DNA of 64,000 nt from Hafnia alvei (GCF_034424155.1 NZ_CP139992.1:124001-188000); one strand, 5' to 3'. Counted from the first letter of the stretch, positions 1-14,140 are shown. Notes: a model not told the origin generated them from the sequence alone. Numbers and translations: made by a program.

Positions 1-371
1 CGTGGGCCAAAGCCGAGATCGGCTTTTTCGACCAGCATGTTCATGCCTTTGGTAAATTCACCGTTGCCGTCTGGAACGAAAGTGATGTGCTCTGCTTTCT
101 GGTCAGCTTTCCATGCATTCATTACGAAGGTGTCGTTAACGGAAACGCACAGAATGCTGTCGACGCCTTTTTCATGGAACACTGGAGCCAGCTCGTTATA
201 ACGCGGCAGATGGCTTGATGAACAGGTTGGGGTGAATGCACCCGGCAGAGAAAACACGATAACGGTTTTGTCTTTGAACAGGTCATCGGTAGTCACGTCA
301 ATCCACTGGTCGCCCTGACGGGTGTGGAAAGTTACCTGTGGAATTTTCTTACCTTCTTGGCTAGTAAACAT
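1..371 (-). CDS. Hybrid peroxiredoxin-5 (Prx5-glutaredoxin type), N-terminal part
   Basis: Reduces hydrogen peroxide and alkyl peroxides in the cytoplasm; in this family a C-terminal glutaredoxin domain recycles the peroxidatic cysteine using glutathione. The first 123 residues are present, starting [12 protein letters not shown]. The peroxidatic motif PGAFTPTC puts the active cysteine at residue 50, followed by [11 protein letters not shown]. The glutaredoxin half would lie left of the window, so the hybrid architecture is inferred from resemblance to the Haemophilus/Yersinia enzyme. It is divergent from oxyR and shares its operator, which suggests OxyR activates it. A plain Prx5 without glutaredoxin is the main alternative. 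Confidence 0.88.
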   Translation of the reverse strand, partial: MFTSQEGKKIPQVTFHTRQGDQWIDVTTDDLFKDKTVIVFSLPGAFTPTCSSSHLPRYNELAPVFHEKGVDSILCVSVNDTFVMNAWKADQKAEHITFVPDGNGEFTKGMNMLVEKADLGFGP

Positions 372-456
372 GGATTAACCCTTTAATTATTAGATTAAAA
401 ATTACTGGTGTTGGCGTGTCGCCGTTCGTTGATGGACATTATTCACACTTAGGCTT

Positions 457-504
457 GATAGTTCTAATCGTTCATTGCTATCTTATTTATCGCCATGAGC
501 TATC
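457..504. promoter_or_regulatory. OxyR operator between oxyR and the peroxiredoxin gene
   Basis: GATAG at 457-461 and GCTATC at 477-482 and 499-504 form spaced ATAG/CTAT half-sites typical of OxyR tetramer binding. The block read on the minus strand closely resembles, from memory, the E. coli oxyR-oxyS operator. It overlaps the start region of oxyR, consistent with autorepression, and lies upstream of the peroxiredoxin promoter on the other strand (GAATAAT near 440). Confidence 0.7.
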
Positions 505-522
505 ATGGCTCGGAGGATAAAT

Positions 523-1449
523 ATGAATATTCGAGATTTAGAATACCTAGTGGCGCTGTCTGAACATCGCCATTTTCGTCGCGCTGCCGACTCATGCCAC
601 GTCAGCCAACCAACGCTGAGTGGTCAAATCCGTAAGCTGGAAGATGAGTTGGGTGTGATGCTTCTGGAGCGTACCAGCCGTAAGGTACTGTTCACCCAAG
701 CAGGATTATTACTTGTCGATCAGGCACGTACGGTTCTGCGTGAGGTTAAAGTACTTAAAGAGATGGCTAGCCAGCAGGGTGAGGCGATGTCCGGCCCACT
801 GCACATCGGCTTAATCCCAACGGTTGCGCCTTATTTACTGCCACAGATTATTCCAACGCTGCACAAGACTTTCCCTAAGCTGGAAATGTATTTGCATGAA
901 GCACAGACCCACCAACTGTTAGCGCAGCTTGATAGCGGCAAATTGGATTGTGCGATTCTGGCATTGGTCAAAGAAACCGAGGCATTTATTGAAGTGCCAT
1001 TGTTTGATGAGCCTATGAAGCTGGCGGTGTATAACGGCCATCCTCTGGCAGACAAAGATAAAATTGCGATGTCTGAGCTGGCCGGCGAGCATTTGTTAAT
1101 GCTGGAAGACGGGCATTGTCTGCGCGATCAGGCGATGGGATTCTGTTTCCAAGCAGGGGCAGATGAAGATACGCATTTCCGTGCAACCAGCTTAGAAACG
1201 CTGCGCAACATGGTTGCTGCGGGAAGCGGTATTACTTTGCTGCCAGCATTAGCGGTTCCACCTGAACGTGAACGCGATGGCATTTGCTATCTGCAATGCT
1301 ATAAGCCTGAACCGAAGCGAACTATCGCATTAGTTTATCGCCCAGGTTCTCCGCTGCGCGCGCGCTATGAACAGCTCGCGGAAGCAATCCGCGAGCATAT
1401 GCAGGGCGTCATGGCGCAACAGTGCAACGCTTTAAAACAGGCGGTTTAG
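523..1449 (+). CDS. oxyR: Hydrogen-peroxide-sensing LysR regulator OxyR
   Basis: Transcription factor that is oxidised by peroxide and then activates catalase, peroxiredoxin and related genes. The 308-residue protein starts at [12 protein letters not shown], preceded by AGGATAA; a longer frame from 505 lacks family support. The N-terminal winged HTH covers roughly residues 1-60. The redox pair C199 (GHC) and C208 (GFC) sits at exactly the E. coli numbering, so the disulfide switch is intact. The end overlaps the convergent sthA by 18 bases. It is divergent from a peroxiredoxin gene, and the intervening operator suggests autoregulation. Confidence 0.97.
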   Translation: MNIRDLEYLVALSEHRHFRRAADSCHVSQPTLSGQIRKLEDELGVMLLERTSRKVLFTQAGLLLVDQARTVLREVKVLKEMASQQGEAMSGPLHIGLIPTVAPYLLPQIIPTLHKTFPKLEMYLHEAQTHQLLAQLDSGKLDCAILALVKETEAFIEVPLFDEPMKLAVYNGHPLADKDKIAMSELAGEHLLMLEDGHCLRDQAMGFCFQAGADEDTHFRATSLETLRNMVAAGSGITLLPALAVPPERERDGICYLQCYKPEPKRTIALVYRPGSPLRARYEQLAEAIREHMQGVMAQQCNALKQAV

Positions 1450-2832
1450 CCCGTTTAACGCAGCCACACGATAGGCCTCAGCCATGGTTGGATAGTTGAA
1501 GGTGGTATTAACGAAATACTCGATGGTATTACCTTCTCCTTTCTGTTCCATGATTGCTTGGCCGATATGAATGATCTCCGCCGCACGTTCGCCAAAGCAG
1601 TGGATCCCTAGGATCTGTTTGGTTTCGCGATGGAATAAGATCTTCAAACTTCCCACGCTCATGCCTGCGATTTGTGCGCGCGCCAGATGTTTAAACTGTG
1701 CACGGCCCACCTCATACGGCACCTTCATTGCTGTCAGTTCCTGCTCGGTTTTACCTACGGAGCTGATTTCAGGAATGGTGTAAATACCGGTAGGAATGTC
1801 TTCGACCAGATGTACGTTAGCTTCGCCTTGCATAATGGCCTGAGCAGCAATACGTCCTTGATCGTAAGCCGCGGAGGCTAAACTTGGATAGCCAATGACG
1901 TCACCCACGGCGTAGATATGTGAAATGGCCGTTTGGTACATGCTATTGACCTTCAGAAGGCCACGTCCATCGGCTTCAAGCCCGACATTTTCCAGTTTCA
2001 GCGCATCGGTATTCCCTGTACGGCCATTGGCGTACAGCAGACAATCGGCTTTCACTTTTTTACCGGATTTGAGATGCATGATGACGCCATCTTCAACGCC
2101 TTCAATCTGCTCGAACTCTTCGTTGTGGCGGATAACAACGCCGTTATTCCAGAAGTGGTAAGAGAGCGCATCTGACATTTCTTGATCGAGAAATGCGAGC
2201 AAGCGATCGCGGGTATTCACTAAGTCCACTTTTACGCTCAATCCACGGAAAATCGACGCATATTCGCAGCCGATAACGCCAGCACCATAAATGATGATGT
2301 GCTGCGGTTCGTGGTTAAGTTGCAGAATGGAGTCGCTGTCGTAAATGCGCGGATGCTTGAAATCGACGCCAGACGGATGATACGGGCGTGAACCACAGGC
2401 GATAATGATGTTATCGGCGGTTAAGGTATCGCGTGTGCCGTCTGGGTAGCTAACGCTGAGGGTGTTAGCATCGATAAACTCGGCGTCACCGGAGAATAAT
2501 TGGCAATGGTTACGCTCGTAGAATCCCTGACGCATGCGGGTTTGCTGATTAATAACGCTATCGGCATGGCGCAAAATATCAGGGAATGTCGATTTAAGAA
2601 TTCGGGAGTTGTCGCTGTAGAGAGGATTTTGGTTAAATTCAATTATGCGGCTAACGGCGTGGCGAAGTGCTTTCGAAGGGATGGTGCCCCAATGGGTACA
2701 TCCGCCACCAACGCTAAAATGCCGTTCTATAACGGCAACCCGCGCGCCCTGTTTTACCAGACCCATGGCGGCGCCTTCACCACCGGGACCTGAGCCAATC
2801 ACTATGGCATCAAAAGAATAGTGCTGTTGCAT
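1432..2832 (-). CDS. sthA: Soluble pyridine nucleotide transhydrogenase
   Basis: Flavoprotein that transfers hydride between NADPH and NAD+, mainly draining excess NADPH. The 466-residue protein begins [11 protein letters not shown]; the upstream ATG at 2856 gives an unlikely extension. The FAD-binding GSGPGGEGA motif is near residue 13 and the NAD(P)-binding [10 protein letters not shown] near 180. The segment [13 protein letters not shown] has only one cysteine where related disulfide reductases carry a CxxxxC pair, as known for SthA. Convergent with oxyR, the same neighbour as in E. coli. Confidence 0.96.
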   Translation of the reverse strand: MQQHYSFDAIVIGSGPGGEGAAMGLVKQGARVAVIERHFSVGGGCTHWGTIPSKALRHAVSRIIEFNQNPLYSDNSRILKSTFPDILRHADSVINQQTRMRQGFYERNHCQLFSGDAEFIDANTLSVSYPDGTRDTLTADNIIIACGSRPYHPSGVDFKHPRIYDSDSILQLNHEPQHIIIYGAGVIGCEYASIFRGLSVKVDLVNTRDRLLAFLDQEMSDALSYHFWNNGVVIRHNEEFEQIEGVEDGVIMHLKSGKKVKADCLLYANGRTGNTDALKLENVGLEADGRGLLKVNSMYQTAISHIYAVGDVIGYPSLASAAYDQGRIAAQAIMQGEANVHLVEDIPTGIYTIPEISSVGKTEQELTAMKVPYEVGRAQFKHLARAQIAGMSVGSLKILFHRETKQILGIHCFGERAAEIIHIGQAIMEQKGEGNTIEYFVNTTFNYPTMAEAYRVAALNGLNRLF

Positions 2833-3075
2833 GTAGGGTAGGCCTTTCTTATACAAAAATACAACGTTACCTTAACATAATAACCGTGCATCCCCAATCA
2901 TCCCTACGCTTTTCGTGGCAATTCGCACCCTGTTTTTGTCATCCTAGCTATACATGTCACAGGTCATAGAAGCGTGGTTGGGGTAAAGTTTGATATAGTG
3001 GCGCTGAACTACCGCGCCAGAATCAAAAAAAGCCGACGGTGGAATAAAGAAACTTACATTTAACCGGATATTAAT

Positions 3076-3738
3076 ATGGGTGTCAGAGCGCAACAAAAAG
3101 AACGAACTCGTCGTTCACTGATCGAGGCGGCGTTCAATCAGCTAAGCGCTGAGCGGAGCTTTGCGAGTTTGAGCCTGCGTGAAGTATCCCGTGAAGCTGG
3201 TATTGCCCCAACCTCTTTCTATCGCCATTTTCGTGATGTAGATGAGCTAGGGTTAACGATGGTGGATGAAAGTGGGCTGATGCTGCGTCAGTTAATGCGT
3301 CAGGCTCGTCAACGTATTGCCAAAGGTGGCAGCGTTATCCGCACATCTGTAGCAACTTTTATGGAATTTATCGGCAATAATCCGAATGCTTTTCGCCTGC
3401 TTTTACGGGAACGTTCCGGTACTTCCGCCGCGTTCCGTGCGGCGGTGCAGCGTGAGGTTCAGCACTTTATTGCGGAACTTGCCGATTACCTTGAAATTGA
3501 AAATCACATGCCGCGCAGTTTTACTGAAGCACAGGCTGAGGCGATGGTGACTATCGTATTTAGCGCGGGTGCCGAAGCGTTAGATATTGATATGGAACAC
3601 CGTCGTTTGTTGGAAGAACGTCTTGTTTTGCAGTTGCGGATGATTTCCAAGGGCGCTTATTATTGGTACCGTCGTGAGCAGGAGAAGGCACACATCGCGC
3701 ATATGCATGAAAATGCAGAGCAGCAGGCTCAGGAATAA
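3076..3738 (+). CDS. fabR: TetR-family regulator of unsaturated fatty acid synthesis FabR
   Basis: Represses fabB (and fabA) in response to the saturated/unsaturated acyl thioester balance and so sets membrane fluidity. The 220-residue protein starts [15 protein letters not shown]. The TetR HTH ([20 protein letters not shown]) is at about residues 35-53. The central part is close to identical with the E. coli protein as I recall it; only the last 15 or so residues diverge. It is followed after 21 bases by yijD, as in E. coli, and the two are probably cotranscribed. The gap to the divergent sthA holds the promoter, but I cannot assign its sites. Confidence 0.96.
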   Translation: MGVRAQQKERTRRSLIEAAFNQLSAERSFASLSLREVSREAGIAPTSFYRHFRDVDELGLTMVDESGLMLRQLMRQARQRIAKGGSVIRTSVATFMEFIGNNPNAFRLLLRERSGTSAAFRAAVQREVQHFIAELADYLEIENHMPRSFTEAQAEAMVTIVFSAGAEALDIDMEHRRLLEERLVLQLRMISKGAYYWYRREQEKAHIAHMHENAEQQAQE

Positions 3739-3759
3739 ATTTAAAGCATAGGGTTGGTC

Positions 3760-4149
3760 ATGATTAAAAGTCGTTTGGATGTGGGAACATTGGTTCTGTC
3801 ATTGGTTGCGGGGCTTTCTATCAGCGGATCTTTTGCCGCACTGTTTAGCTCAGCCGTATCATTTTCGGTATTTCCCCTGCTGGCTCTGATTTTATCAGTG
3901 TATTGCCTGCATCAGCGCTATCTGAACTGTTCTATGCCTGAAGGTATGCCGGTGCTTTCCTCTTCGTGTTTTCTGCTTGGTTTGCTGATGTATAGCGCCA
4001 TTGTTCGCGTTGAGTATCCAGAAATTGGTTCTAACTTTATGCCAACCCTCCTGTGTATTGTGTTGGTTTTCTGGATTGCCTACCGTATCAAGGCGTTTAA
4101 GAAGAACGCTGAGGTTGATAGCGGAAAAGACTTCCACGATCCTGAGTGA
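3760..4149 (+). CDS. yijD: YijD family inner-membrane protein
   Basis: Function unknown; an integral membrane protein linked to fabR. The 129-residue protein starts MIKSRLDVGTL with AGGG upstream; the in-frame TTG at 3754 is a less likely start. Four hydrophobic segments are visible (about residues 10-30, 35-50, 65-85 and 92-108), with a basic C-terminus (KAFKKN). The motif VYCLHQRYLN matches E. coli YijD. It ends just before a bidirectional terminator shared with trmA. Confidence 0.92.
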   Translation: MIKSRLDVGTLVLSLVAGLSISGSFAALFSSAVSFSVFPLLALILSVYCLHQRYLNCSMPEGMPVLSSSCFLLGLLMYSAIVRVEYPEIGSNFMPTLLCIVLVFWIAYRIKAFKKNAEVDSGKDFHDPE

Positions 4150-4179
4150 TTGAGCCGAGCTGATAGACAATACAAATAG

Positions 4180-4205
4180 AAAAGGCAGCCATTGGCTGCC
4201 TTTTT
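4180..4205. terminator. Bidirectional terminator between yijD and trmA
   Basis: Inverted repeat AAAAGGCAGCC / GGCTGCCTTTT with an ATT loop, with A-tract and T-tract on the two sides. It can stop both yijD (plus) and trmA (minus) transcription. Confidence 0.88.
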
Positions 4206-4226
4206 GCGTTTTAATCTGAATCGTTT

Positions 4227-5330
4227 TTAATCGCGTTTTTCCAGCAACACGCCGCATTCCATATGATGGGTATACGGGAACTGGTCGAACAGCGCCAAAC
4301 GTGTGACCCGATGTGTTTCGTTCAGCGTCTCCAAGTTTGCGCAGAGCGTTTCAGGGTTGCATGAGATATAGAGGATCCGCGGATACGCCTGAACCATGCG
4401 CAACGTGTCGTCATCTAAGCCGCTACGCGGCGGATCGACGAAAATGGTTTCGCACTGATAACCTTTGAGATCGATACCTTCCAAACGTTTGAACTCGCGT
4501 ACGCCGTTCATCGCCTGAGTAAAATCTTCTGCCGCCATGCGAATGATTTGCACATTCTCGATGTGGTTGGCCGCAATATTAAACTGCGCCGCGGCAACGG
4601 AAGGTTTAGCAATTTCTGTCGCGAGCACGCGGTTAAAGTTACGCGCAAGTGCCAAGGAGAAGTTGCCGTTGCCGCAGTACAACTCTAGCAGATCGCCTGT
4701 GGAATCCTGTGTAACGTCAAGCGCCCACTCAAGCATCTTAATGTTTACGGCCGCGTTAGGCTGAGTAAAGCTGTTTTCAACCTGACGATAGATCATGTCA
4801 CGGCCAGCAACAGGTAGGCATTCATCAACATAGTCGTGATCGAAACAGATTTTTGTTTTGGTTGCTCGGCCAATAAGCTGCAGGTCAAAACCTTGTGCAC
4901 GCAGGCGATCGCGAAGTGCTTCAGCCTCCACTTTCCATTCATCATCCAGCTTGCGGTGATAAAGAAGAGAAACCACCACTTTATTGTTCATGGTCGACAG
5001 ATAGTCAATTTGGAACAATTTAAAGCGCAGAGCGTGGTTTGGCTTGAGCTCATCCATCATGACGCTCATCAACCGGTTAATCAGCTCGCTCGCGGCAGGA
5101 AACTGATCGACGCGGATGCGTTGTTTGGTCTGCTGATCGAACATGATGTGGTAGAGATCGTCTTCATCATGCCAGACGCGGAATTCAGCGCGCATGCGGT
5201 AGTGGCTAGCTGGCGAGCGAAATGCCTCAATTTCCGGTGCTGCAAACGGGGTCATCATGTTGGCCAGTCGGGTAACTTTTTCCGTGAGTTGGGCATCATA
5301 GTGATCGGTTGGCAGCGTGTTCGGTGTCAT
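4227..5330 (-). CDS. trmA: tRNA (uracil-5-)-methyltransferase TrmA
   Basis: Makes ribothymidine at position 54 of the T loop of nearly all tRNAs using S-adenosylmethionine. The 367-residue protein starts [15 protein letters not shown]; the ATG at 5348 adds six residues without family support. The SAM motif [15 protein letters not shown], catalytic nucleophile C324 (ISCNPETLC) and catalytic base E358 (HHMECG) all match E. coli numbering. It sits between yijD and btuB as in E. coli and is divergent from the btuB riboswitch. Confidence 0.97.
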   Translation of the reverse strand: MTPNTLPTDHYDAQLTEKVTRLANMMTPFAAPEIEAFRSPASHYRMRAEFRVWHDEDDLYHIMFDQQTKQRIRVDQFPAASELINRLMSVMMDELKPNHALRFKLFQIDYLSTMNNKVVVSLLYHRKLDDEWKVEAEALRDRLRAQGFDLQLIGRATKTKICFDHDYVDECLPVAGRDMIYRQVENSFTQPNAAVNIKMLEWALDVTQDSTGDLLELYCGNGNFSLALARNFNRVLATEIAKPSVAAAQFNIAANHIENVQIIRMAAEDFTQAMNGVREFKRLEGIDLKGYQCETIFVDPPRSGLDDDTLRMVQAYPRILYISCNPETLCANLETLNETHRVTRLALFDQFPYTHHMECGVLLEKRD

Positions 5331-5439
5331 GGCAATTCTCGTTAGCATAATAATAGAGGGGCGATTGTAGGCGATGGAATGATGATGTCCAGCTTTGTGA
5401 CTTATTCTACATCCGAATCATAGAAGTCTAGACTTCTGA

Positions 5440-5660
5440 ATACGTTTTCACTTAGCATGGCGGCCCGGTCTCCAGTGGAGAGTGAAAAGGGAATCCGGTG
5501 TGAATCCGGAGCTGACGCGCAGCGGTATGGGGAAGTCACGGCGATATATTGACACTGTCATTGTAGATGGGAAGTCATCGCCCGGTGTGCATACAACAAT
5601 GAATGTTGGTGCACAAATCCTAAGCCCGAAGACCTGCCGGTACACGTCGCTTTACGTGGT
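5440..5660 (+). ncRNA. Cobalamin riboswitch upstream of btuB
   Basis: Adenosylcobalamin-binding leader that lowers btuB expression when B12 is plentiful. The conserved aptamer strings are present in order: GAATCCGGTGTGAATCCGGAGC with GACGCGCAGCGG (about 5490-5525), GGAAGTCA, and the B12 box AAGCCCGAAGACCTGCCGG at 5622-5640. A variable hairpin GTGCATAC...GTTGGTGCAC lies before the B12 box. The stretch from 5641 to btuB at 5721 is GC-rich and probably forms the expression platform by sequestering the ribosome binding site, as in E. coli; that part is inferred. Confidence 0.93.
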
Positions 5661-5720
5661 TTTCGCGAATTAACGCCACGGCTCGCGGCATCCTGCCAAT
5701 TCAGTTTGGATGCTCTTATT

Positions 5721-7613
5721 ATGACTATAAAAAAAAATGCGCTGATGGCGGCTTTGTCTGTCACGGCTTTCTCTGGCTGGGCGCAAGACTCTAACGAAAC
5801 ACCTTCATCATCATCCGCAAATACTAACGACGATGTCATCGTCACCGCCTCGCGTTTTCCTCAACCGGTCTCCACCGTGCTCGCGCCTACGGATATTGTT
5901 ACTCGAGATGATATCGATCGCTGGCAGGCCAAAACGCTCAATGACGTAATGCGGCGTTTACCCGGCGTCGATATCGCCCAAAATGGTGGCATGGGGCAGA
6001 GTGCATCGATGTATATCCGCGGGACCAGCGCAAGCCAAGTTCTCGTGCTGGTGGATGGCATTCCTGTTGCTCGTCCTGGGATCTCGAATACGGCCGATTT
6101 CAATCAAATTCCAATTTCACTGGTTCAACGCGTTGAATATATTCGAGGCCCACGTTCTGCCGTGTATGGCTCGGGGGCGATGGGGGGCGTTATCAACGTG
6201 ATTACGCAAACCGATAAGGAAGGCGCGCAGATCACTGCAGGCGTCGGCTCCAAAGGATTCCAGCAGTACGATGGAAGCGTGCGTCAGAAAATTAGTGATA
6301 ACACTAAAGTGACGTTGGCGGGGTCGTATGAGAGCACTAAAGGATTTAACGTGCAGCCGGGTTCAACGTACGAACCCGATCATGATGATGATGGCTATCG
6401 CAACAAGACTTTCTGGGGCGGGATAGATCACCAGTTTAACAACGAGTTTTCTGGCTTTGCTCGTGGCTATGGGTATACCAACAACAGTGACTATGATGCT
6501 AATGGCCCAGGCTATACCGATGAAGCTCAAACATATAATCATACTTATGATGCTGGGCTACGTTATTTGTCAGGTGCTTATTCCTCTCAGCTGATGGGCA
6601 GCTATCAGAAAGTCAAAAACTACAACTACAGTAGTGAATATGGTCGCTATGGTAATGCCACCACGCTAGATGATATGGAACAGCGCAATATCCAATGGGG
6701 AAATACCTACAGTTTGGATAATGGTCAAATTAGCGCAGGTGTTGATTGGCAGCAACAGCGTCTGACGTCCTCAGACATCAGAAAATCTGATAGCTATAAA
6801 CGTGATAATTCAGGCCTGTACCTTACAGGACAGCAAAAACTGGGTGATGTCACGCTGGAAGCCTCTGGCCGTGAAGATAAAGACGAACAGTTCGGTTGGC
6901 ACGGTACTTGGCAAACGGCAGCGGGTTGGGAGTTTACGCCGGGCTATCGAGCCACGTTATCTTATGGCACCGGATTCTTGGCTCCGTCATTGGGACAGCA
7001 ATTTGGCTCAACACGTTTCAATATTGTTTCTAACCCAAATCTAAAACCTGAAGAATCTAAGCAGTGGGAAGCAGGTTTAGAGGGATTGACTGGACCACTT
7101 GATTGGCGTCTGTCTGCGTATCATTACAAAATTGAAAACCTGATTACGTACACTTCTGAGCCAACACCACCTTACAATGGCAGTTACGACAATATCGATT
7201 CTGCCACTATTAAAGGCGTCGAGTGGACGGGCAGCATTGATACAGGGATCTTCACGCATCAGGTCACCTTGCAGTATTTAGATCCGCGTAATGATAAAAA
7301 TGATGAAGTACTAGCGCGTCGTGCCAAACGGCAGGCTAAATATCAGCTCGACTGGACCATGTTTAATGTCGATATGGATGTCTCGTATCAATATTATGGC
7401 CGTCGTTACGATAACAACACGTCTAAATACAACAATACGCAGCAGGTATTGCCAAGCTACAGCACCGTCGATATTTCAGCCTCTTATCCGGTTACATCTC
7501 ATCTAACAGTTCGTGGTAGAATCGCCAACCTGTTAGATAAAGATTATGAAACAGCTTATGGCTACCAAACCGCAGGGAGAGAATATTATCTCTCCGGTAG
7601 CTACACCTTCTAA
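5721..7613 (+). CDS. btuB: TonB-dependent vitamin B12 outer-membrane transporter BtuB
   Basis: Imports cobalamins across the outer membrane using TonB/ExbBD energy. The 630-residue protein begins MTIKKNALMAALS; the signal peptide ends near GWA|QDS. The TonB box is in DDVIVTAS at about residues 37-44, followed by the plug domain (DVMRRLPGVDI, RGPRSAVYGSGAMGGVINVIT) and a 22-strand barrel ending in the terminal aromatic SGSYTF. It is slightly longer than E. coli BtuB (614), partly from a longer Ser/Asn-rich segment before the TonB box. murI starts inside its 3' end. Expression is set by the riboswitch just upstream. Confidence 0.96.
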   Translation: MTIKKNALMAALSVTAFSGWAQDSNETPSSSSANTNDDVIVTASRFPQPVSTVLAPTDIVTRDDIDRWQAKTLNDVMRRLPGVDIAQNGGMGQSASMYIRGTSASQVLVLVDGIPVARPGISNTADFNQIPISLVQRVEYIRGPRSAVYGSGAMGGVINVITQTDKEGAQITAGVGSKGFQQYDGSVRQKISDNTKVTLAGSYESTKGFNVQPGSTYEPDHDDDGYRNKTFWGGIDHQFNNEFSGFARGYGYTNNSDYDANGPGYTDEAQTYNHTYDAGLRYLSGAYSSQLMGSYQKVKNYNYSSEYGRYGNATTLDDMEQRNIQWGNTYSLDNGQISAGVDWQQQRLTSSDIRKSDSYKRDNSGLYLTGQQKLGDVTLEASGREDKDEQFGWHGTWQTAAGWEFTPGYRATLSYGTGFLAPSLGQQFGSTRFNIVSNPNLKPEESKQWEAGLEGLTGPLDWRLSAYHYKIENLITYTSEPTPPYNGSYDNIDSATIKGVEWTGSIDTGIFTHQVTLQYLDPRNDKNDEVLARRAKRQAKYQLDWTMFNVDMDVSYQYYGRRYDNNTSKYNNTQQVLPSYSTVDISASYPVTSHLTVRGRIANLLDKDYETAYGYQTAGREYYLSGSYTF

Positions 7614-8418
7614 TGATGTAGCGACTTCTAAACCCACTGCGCTGGTTTTTGACTCCGGCGTGGGTGGGTTATCTGTATATCAAGAGATCCGTGATTTGCT
7701 TCCGGATCTCCACTATATATATGCATTCGACAATCAGGGATTCCCCTATGGGGAAAAAGACGAAGCGTTTATTATCGACCGCGTTGTTAAAACCGTTGCC
7801 GAAGTGCAAAAGCGTCATCCTCTCTCTATTGTTATCATCGCCTGTAATACCGCAAGCACCATCACGCTCCCTGCATTACGCGAACGCTTCAATTGCCCTA
7901 TCGTTGGGGTTGTGCCCGCGATAAAACCAGCGGCAAAGCTGACGCGCAACGGCATTGTTGGTTTGCTAGCGACTAGGGCAACTGTGCAGCGTTCATATAC
8001 TCACGACCTGATTGCTCGTTTTGCGAAAGACTGCAGCATCAAAATGCTGGGCTCTGCTGAGCTGGTGGAATTGGCTGAAGCTAAACTGCATGGCGAAGAG
8101 ATTGATCATACGGTGCTAAAGAAGATACTACGCCCGTGGCTGTCGATGGCAGAACCGCCAGATACGGTGGTTCTGGGATGTACGCATTTTCCTTTGCTGC
8201 GCGAAGAGCTGGCAGCGGTATTACCCGCTGGGACTCGTTTAGTTGATTCGGGTGCCGCAATAGCCCGTCGTGTCGCTTGGCTGATTGCTAATCAGGAAAA
8301 CGTGCTGAGCGCTGAAAATGATTTGGCTTATGCAACAGAAACAAATAGCGATACCGACGCACTTTTACCTGTATTGCATCGTTTAGGCTTCTCAGAACTA
8401 CGCGAATTGAGCATTTAA
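7558..8418 (+). CDS. murI: Glutamate racemase
   Basis: Interconverts L- and D-glutamate to supply D-Glu for peptidoglycan. The 286-residue protein starts MATKPQGEN at an ATG that lies 56 bases inside btuB, as in E. coli. The two catalytic cysteines are C96 (ACNTAST) and C208 (LGCTHFP), and the FDSGVGGLS motif is at residues 31-39. The N-terminal extension of about 27 residues before ALVFDSG is the enterobacterial regulatory extension known to respond to UDP-MurNAc-Ala. Downstream is an rRNA operon. Confidence 0.96.
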   Translation: MATKPQGENIISPVATPSNDVATSKPTALVFDSGVGGLSVYQEIRDLLPDLHYIYAFDNQGFPYGEKDEAFIIDRVVKTVAEVQKRHPLSIVIIACNTASTITLPALRERFNCPIVGVVPAIKPAAKLTRNGIVGLLATRATVQRSYTHDLIARFAKDCSIKMLGSAELVELAEAKLHGEEIDHTVLKKILRPWLSMAEPPDTVVLGCTHFPLLREELAAVLPAGTRLVDSGAAIARRVAWLIANQENVLSAENDLAYATETNSDTDALLPVLHRLGFSELRELSI

Positions 8419-8456
8419 TCCTCAAATATGTGGTTTTTGGTGAAAACTTGCGCGGT

Positions 8457-8508
8457 TGAAAAGTTTTTTTAAATTAGGGGTTGTCAGCCGTTCAGAAGTC
8501 CCTATAAT
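8457..8508 (+). promoter_or_regulatory. rRNA operon promoter P1 with UP element
   Basis: -35 TTGTCA at 8481-8486 and -10 TATAAT at 8503-8508 with a 16-base spacer, preceded by an A/T-rich stretch (8457-8477) that fits an UP element and followed by a GC-rich start region (GCGCCACCACTG), the usual signature of stringently controlled rrn P1. Confidence 0.85.
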
Positions 8509-8601
8509 GCGCCACCACTGACCGGGAACAACGACGCAAACGTCGCTCGGTGAGGAAGAGAAAAGCATCGCAGTAATGCGAATTTCTGAAAAGAAAAAAG
8601 C

Positions 8602-8629
8602 TTGACTCTTCAGGAGGAAAGCGTAATAT
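8602..8629 (+). promoter_or_regulatory. rRNA operon promoter P2
   Basis: -35 TTGACT at 8602-8607 and -10 TAATAT at 8624-8629, 16-base spacer, about 120 bases after P1, as in other enterobacterial rrn operons. Confidence 0.75.
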
Positions 8630-8668
8630 GCACCTCCCGAGTTGCTGGAACGAATGTTCGCAATTCGC

Positions 8669-8680
8669 TGCTCTTTAACA
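8669..8680 (+). promoter_or_regulatory. boxA antitermination site in the rRNA leader
   Basis: TGCTCTTTAACA, the NusB/S10 recruitment sequence, 165 bases before 16S. A second copy precedes 23S. Confidence 0.88.
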
Positions 8681-8844
8681 ATTTATCAGACAATCTGTGT
8701 GGGCACTCACAAGACAATATCTAACGTCCTCGGACGATAAAATATTAAAGTCTTGAAGAGTGACCAAGCAGTAATTCATTTAGTGAATTATTACGAAAGT
8801 TAATTTTCGAGCATCGCTTAACTTGTTTAAGCAAATCAAGCTTT

Positions 8845-10387
<1,543 letters not shown>

Positions 10388-10460
10388 CCTAAAGATAGCG
10401 TTAAGTGCAGTGTCCACACAGATTGTCTGATGAAGAATAACGAGCAGAATACCTTTATAT

Positions 10461-10537
<77 letters not shown>

Positions 10538-10620
10538 AATTCTTACTCATACTGCGTTGTCGTCACGCATCGTTTGCAATAGCAAACTTCGCATGACTCC
10601 GCCTTGTCTGAGAAAGAATT
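10538..10620. repeat. 83-bp imperfect palindrome between tRNA-Ile and tRNA-Ala
   Basis: The outer arms AATTCTTACTCA and TGAGAAAGAATT are complementary except one base. The centre is a perfect 6-bp stem GTTTGC/GCAAAC around AATA, and the intermediate arms (ACTGCG...CACGCATC and GCATGACTCCGCC) pair in part. The size and symmetry fit a REP/MITE-like element or an expanded processing stem in the rRNA spacer. I do not recognise it as a named family. Confidence 0.6.
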
Positions 10621-10668
10621 AAACTCTTCTATGAGTGGTAATGTATAAAGGTAAACTGTTGACTGTAT

Positions 10669-10744
10669 GGGGTTATAGCTCAGCTGGGAGAGCGCCTGCC
10701 TTGCACGCAGGAGGTCTGCGGTTCGATCCCGCATAGCTCCACCA
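10669..10744 (+). tRNA. alaT: tRNA-Ala (TGC anticodon)
   Basis: 76-nt tRNA in the 16S-23S spacer: GGGGTTATAGCTCAGC start, anticodon loop CTTGCAC, encoded CCA. The acceptor stem has T at position 5 giving a G:U wobble with the 3' strand; E. coli has C there, by memory. Confidence 0.97.
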
Positions 10745-10829
10745 TTACTTTTGTTTGCGATAAATAATAGTATTCAGTCTCAAAAACATACTTCAGAGTG
10801 TATTGGAAACAGTATGCTGCGAAGTATTT

Positions 10830-10841
10830 TGCTCTTTAACA
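10830..10841 (+). promoter_or_regulatory. Second boxA, before 23S rRNA
   Basis: TGCTCTTTAACA again, identical to the leader copy at 8669, about 150 bases before 23S; it renews antitermination across the spacer. Confidence 0.85.
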
Positions 10842-10993
10842 ATCTGGAACAAGCTGAAATTTGAAAGCTTAAGCAACTGTGAGACACACTGACACAGTTT
10901 GCATTAAGCAGTCTCTCAATTTTTTGCAATCTTGAATGCTGTCTTGAACCGGTTCGTAACCGCGTTCACTAAAAAGACACCTTCGGGTTGTGA

Positions 10994-13902
<2,909 letters not shown>

Positions 13903-14021
13903 ACAACACCGAAGGTGTTTTAAGACGCAGAGACGCGAAAACACAAAGAGTAAGCTTGTTGAACAGATTGGATTGACTGGTGAGCTGTAGAGATACGGAG
14001 CACGGGTTAATTAACAGAATA

Positions 14022-14140
14022 TGCCTGGCGGCGATAGCGCGGTGGTCCCACCTGACCCCATGCCGAACTCAGAAGTGAAACGCCGTAGCGCCGATGGTAG
14101 TGTGGGGTCTCCCCATGCGAGAGTAGGGAACTGCCAGGCT
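14022..14140 (+). rRNA. 5S ribosomal RNA
   Basis: Starts TGCCTGGCGGCGATAGCGCG, contains the conserved ACCCCATGCCGAACTCAGAAG segment and closes with CTGCCAGGC pairing to the 5' end. Length about 119-120. Confidence 0.97.

Noticed and set aside
4836-5345. 169-codon plus-strand ORF
   Set aside because: Antisense to trmA, whose catalytic residues are intact.
10543-10734. 63-codon minus-strand ORF over the tRNA spacer
   Set aside because: Antisense to tRNA-Ala and the palindrome; MRDRTADLLRARQALSQL is a familiar artefact.
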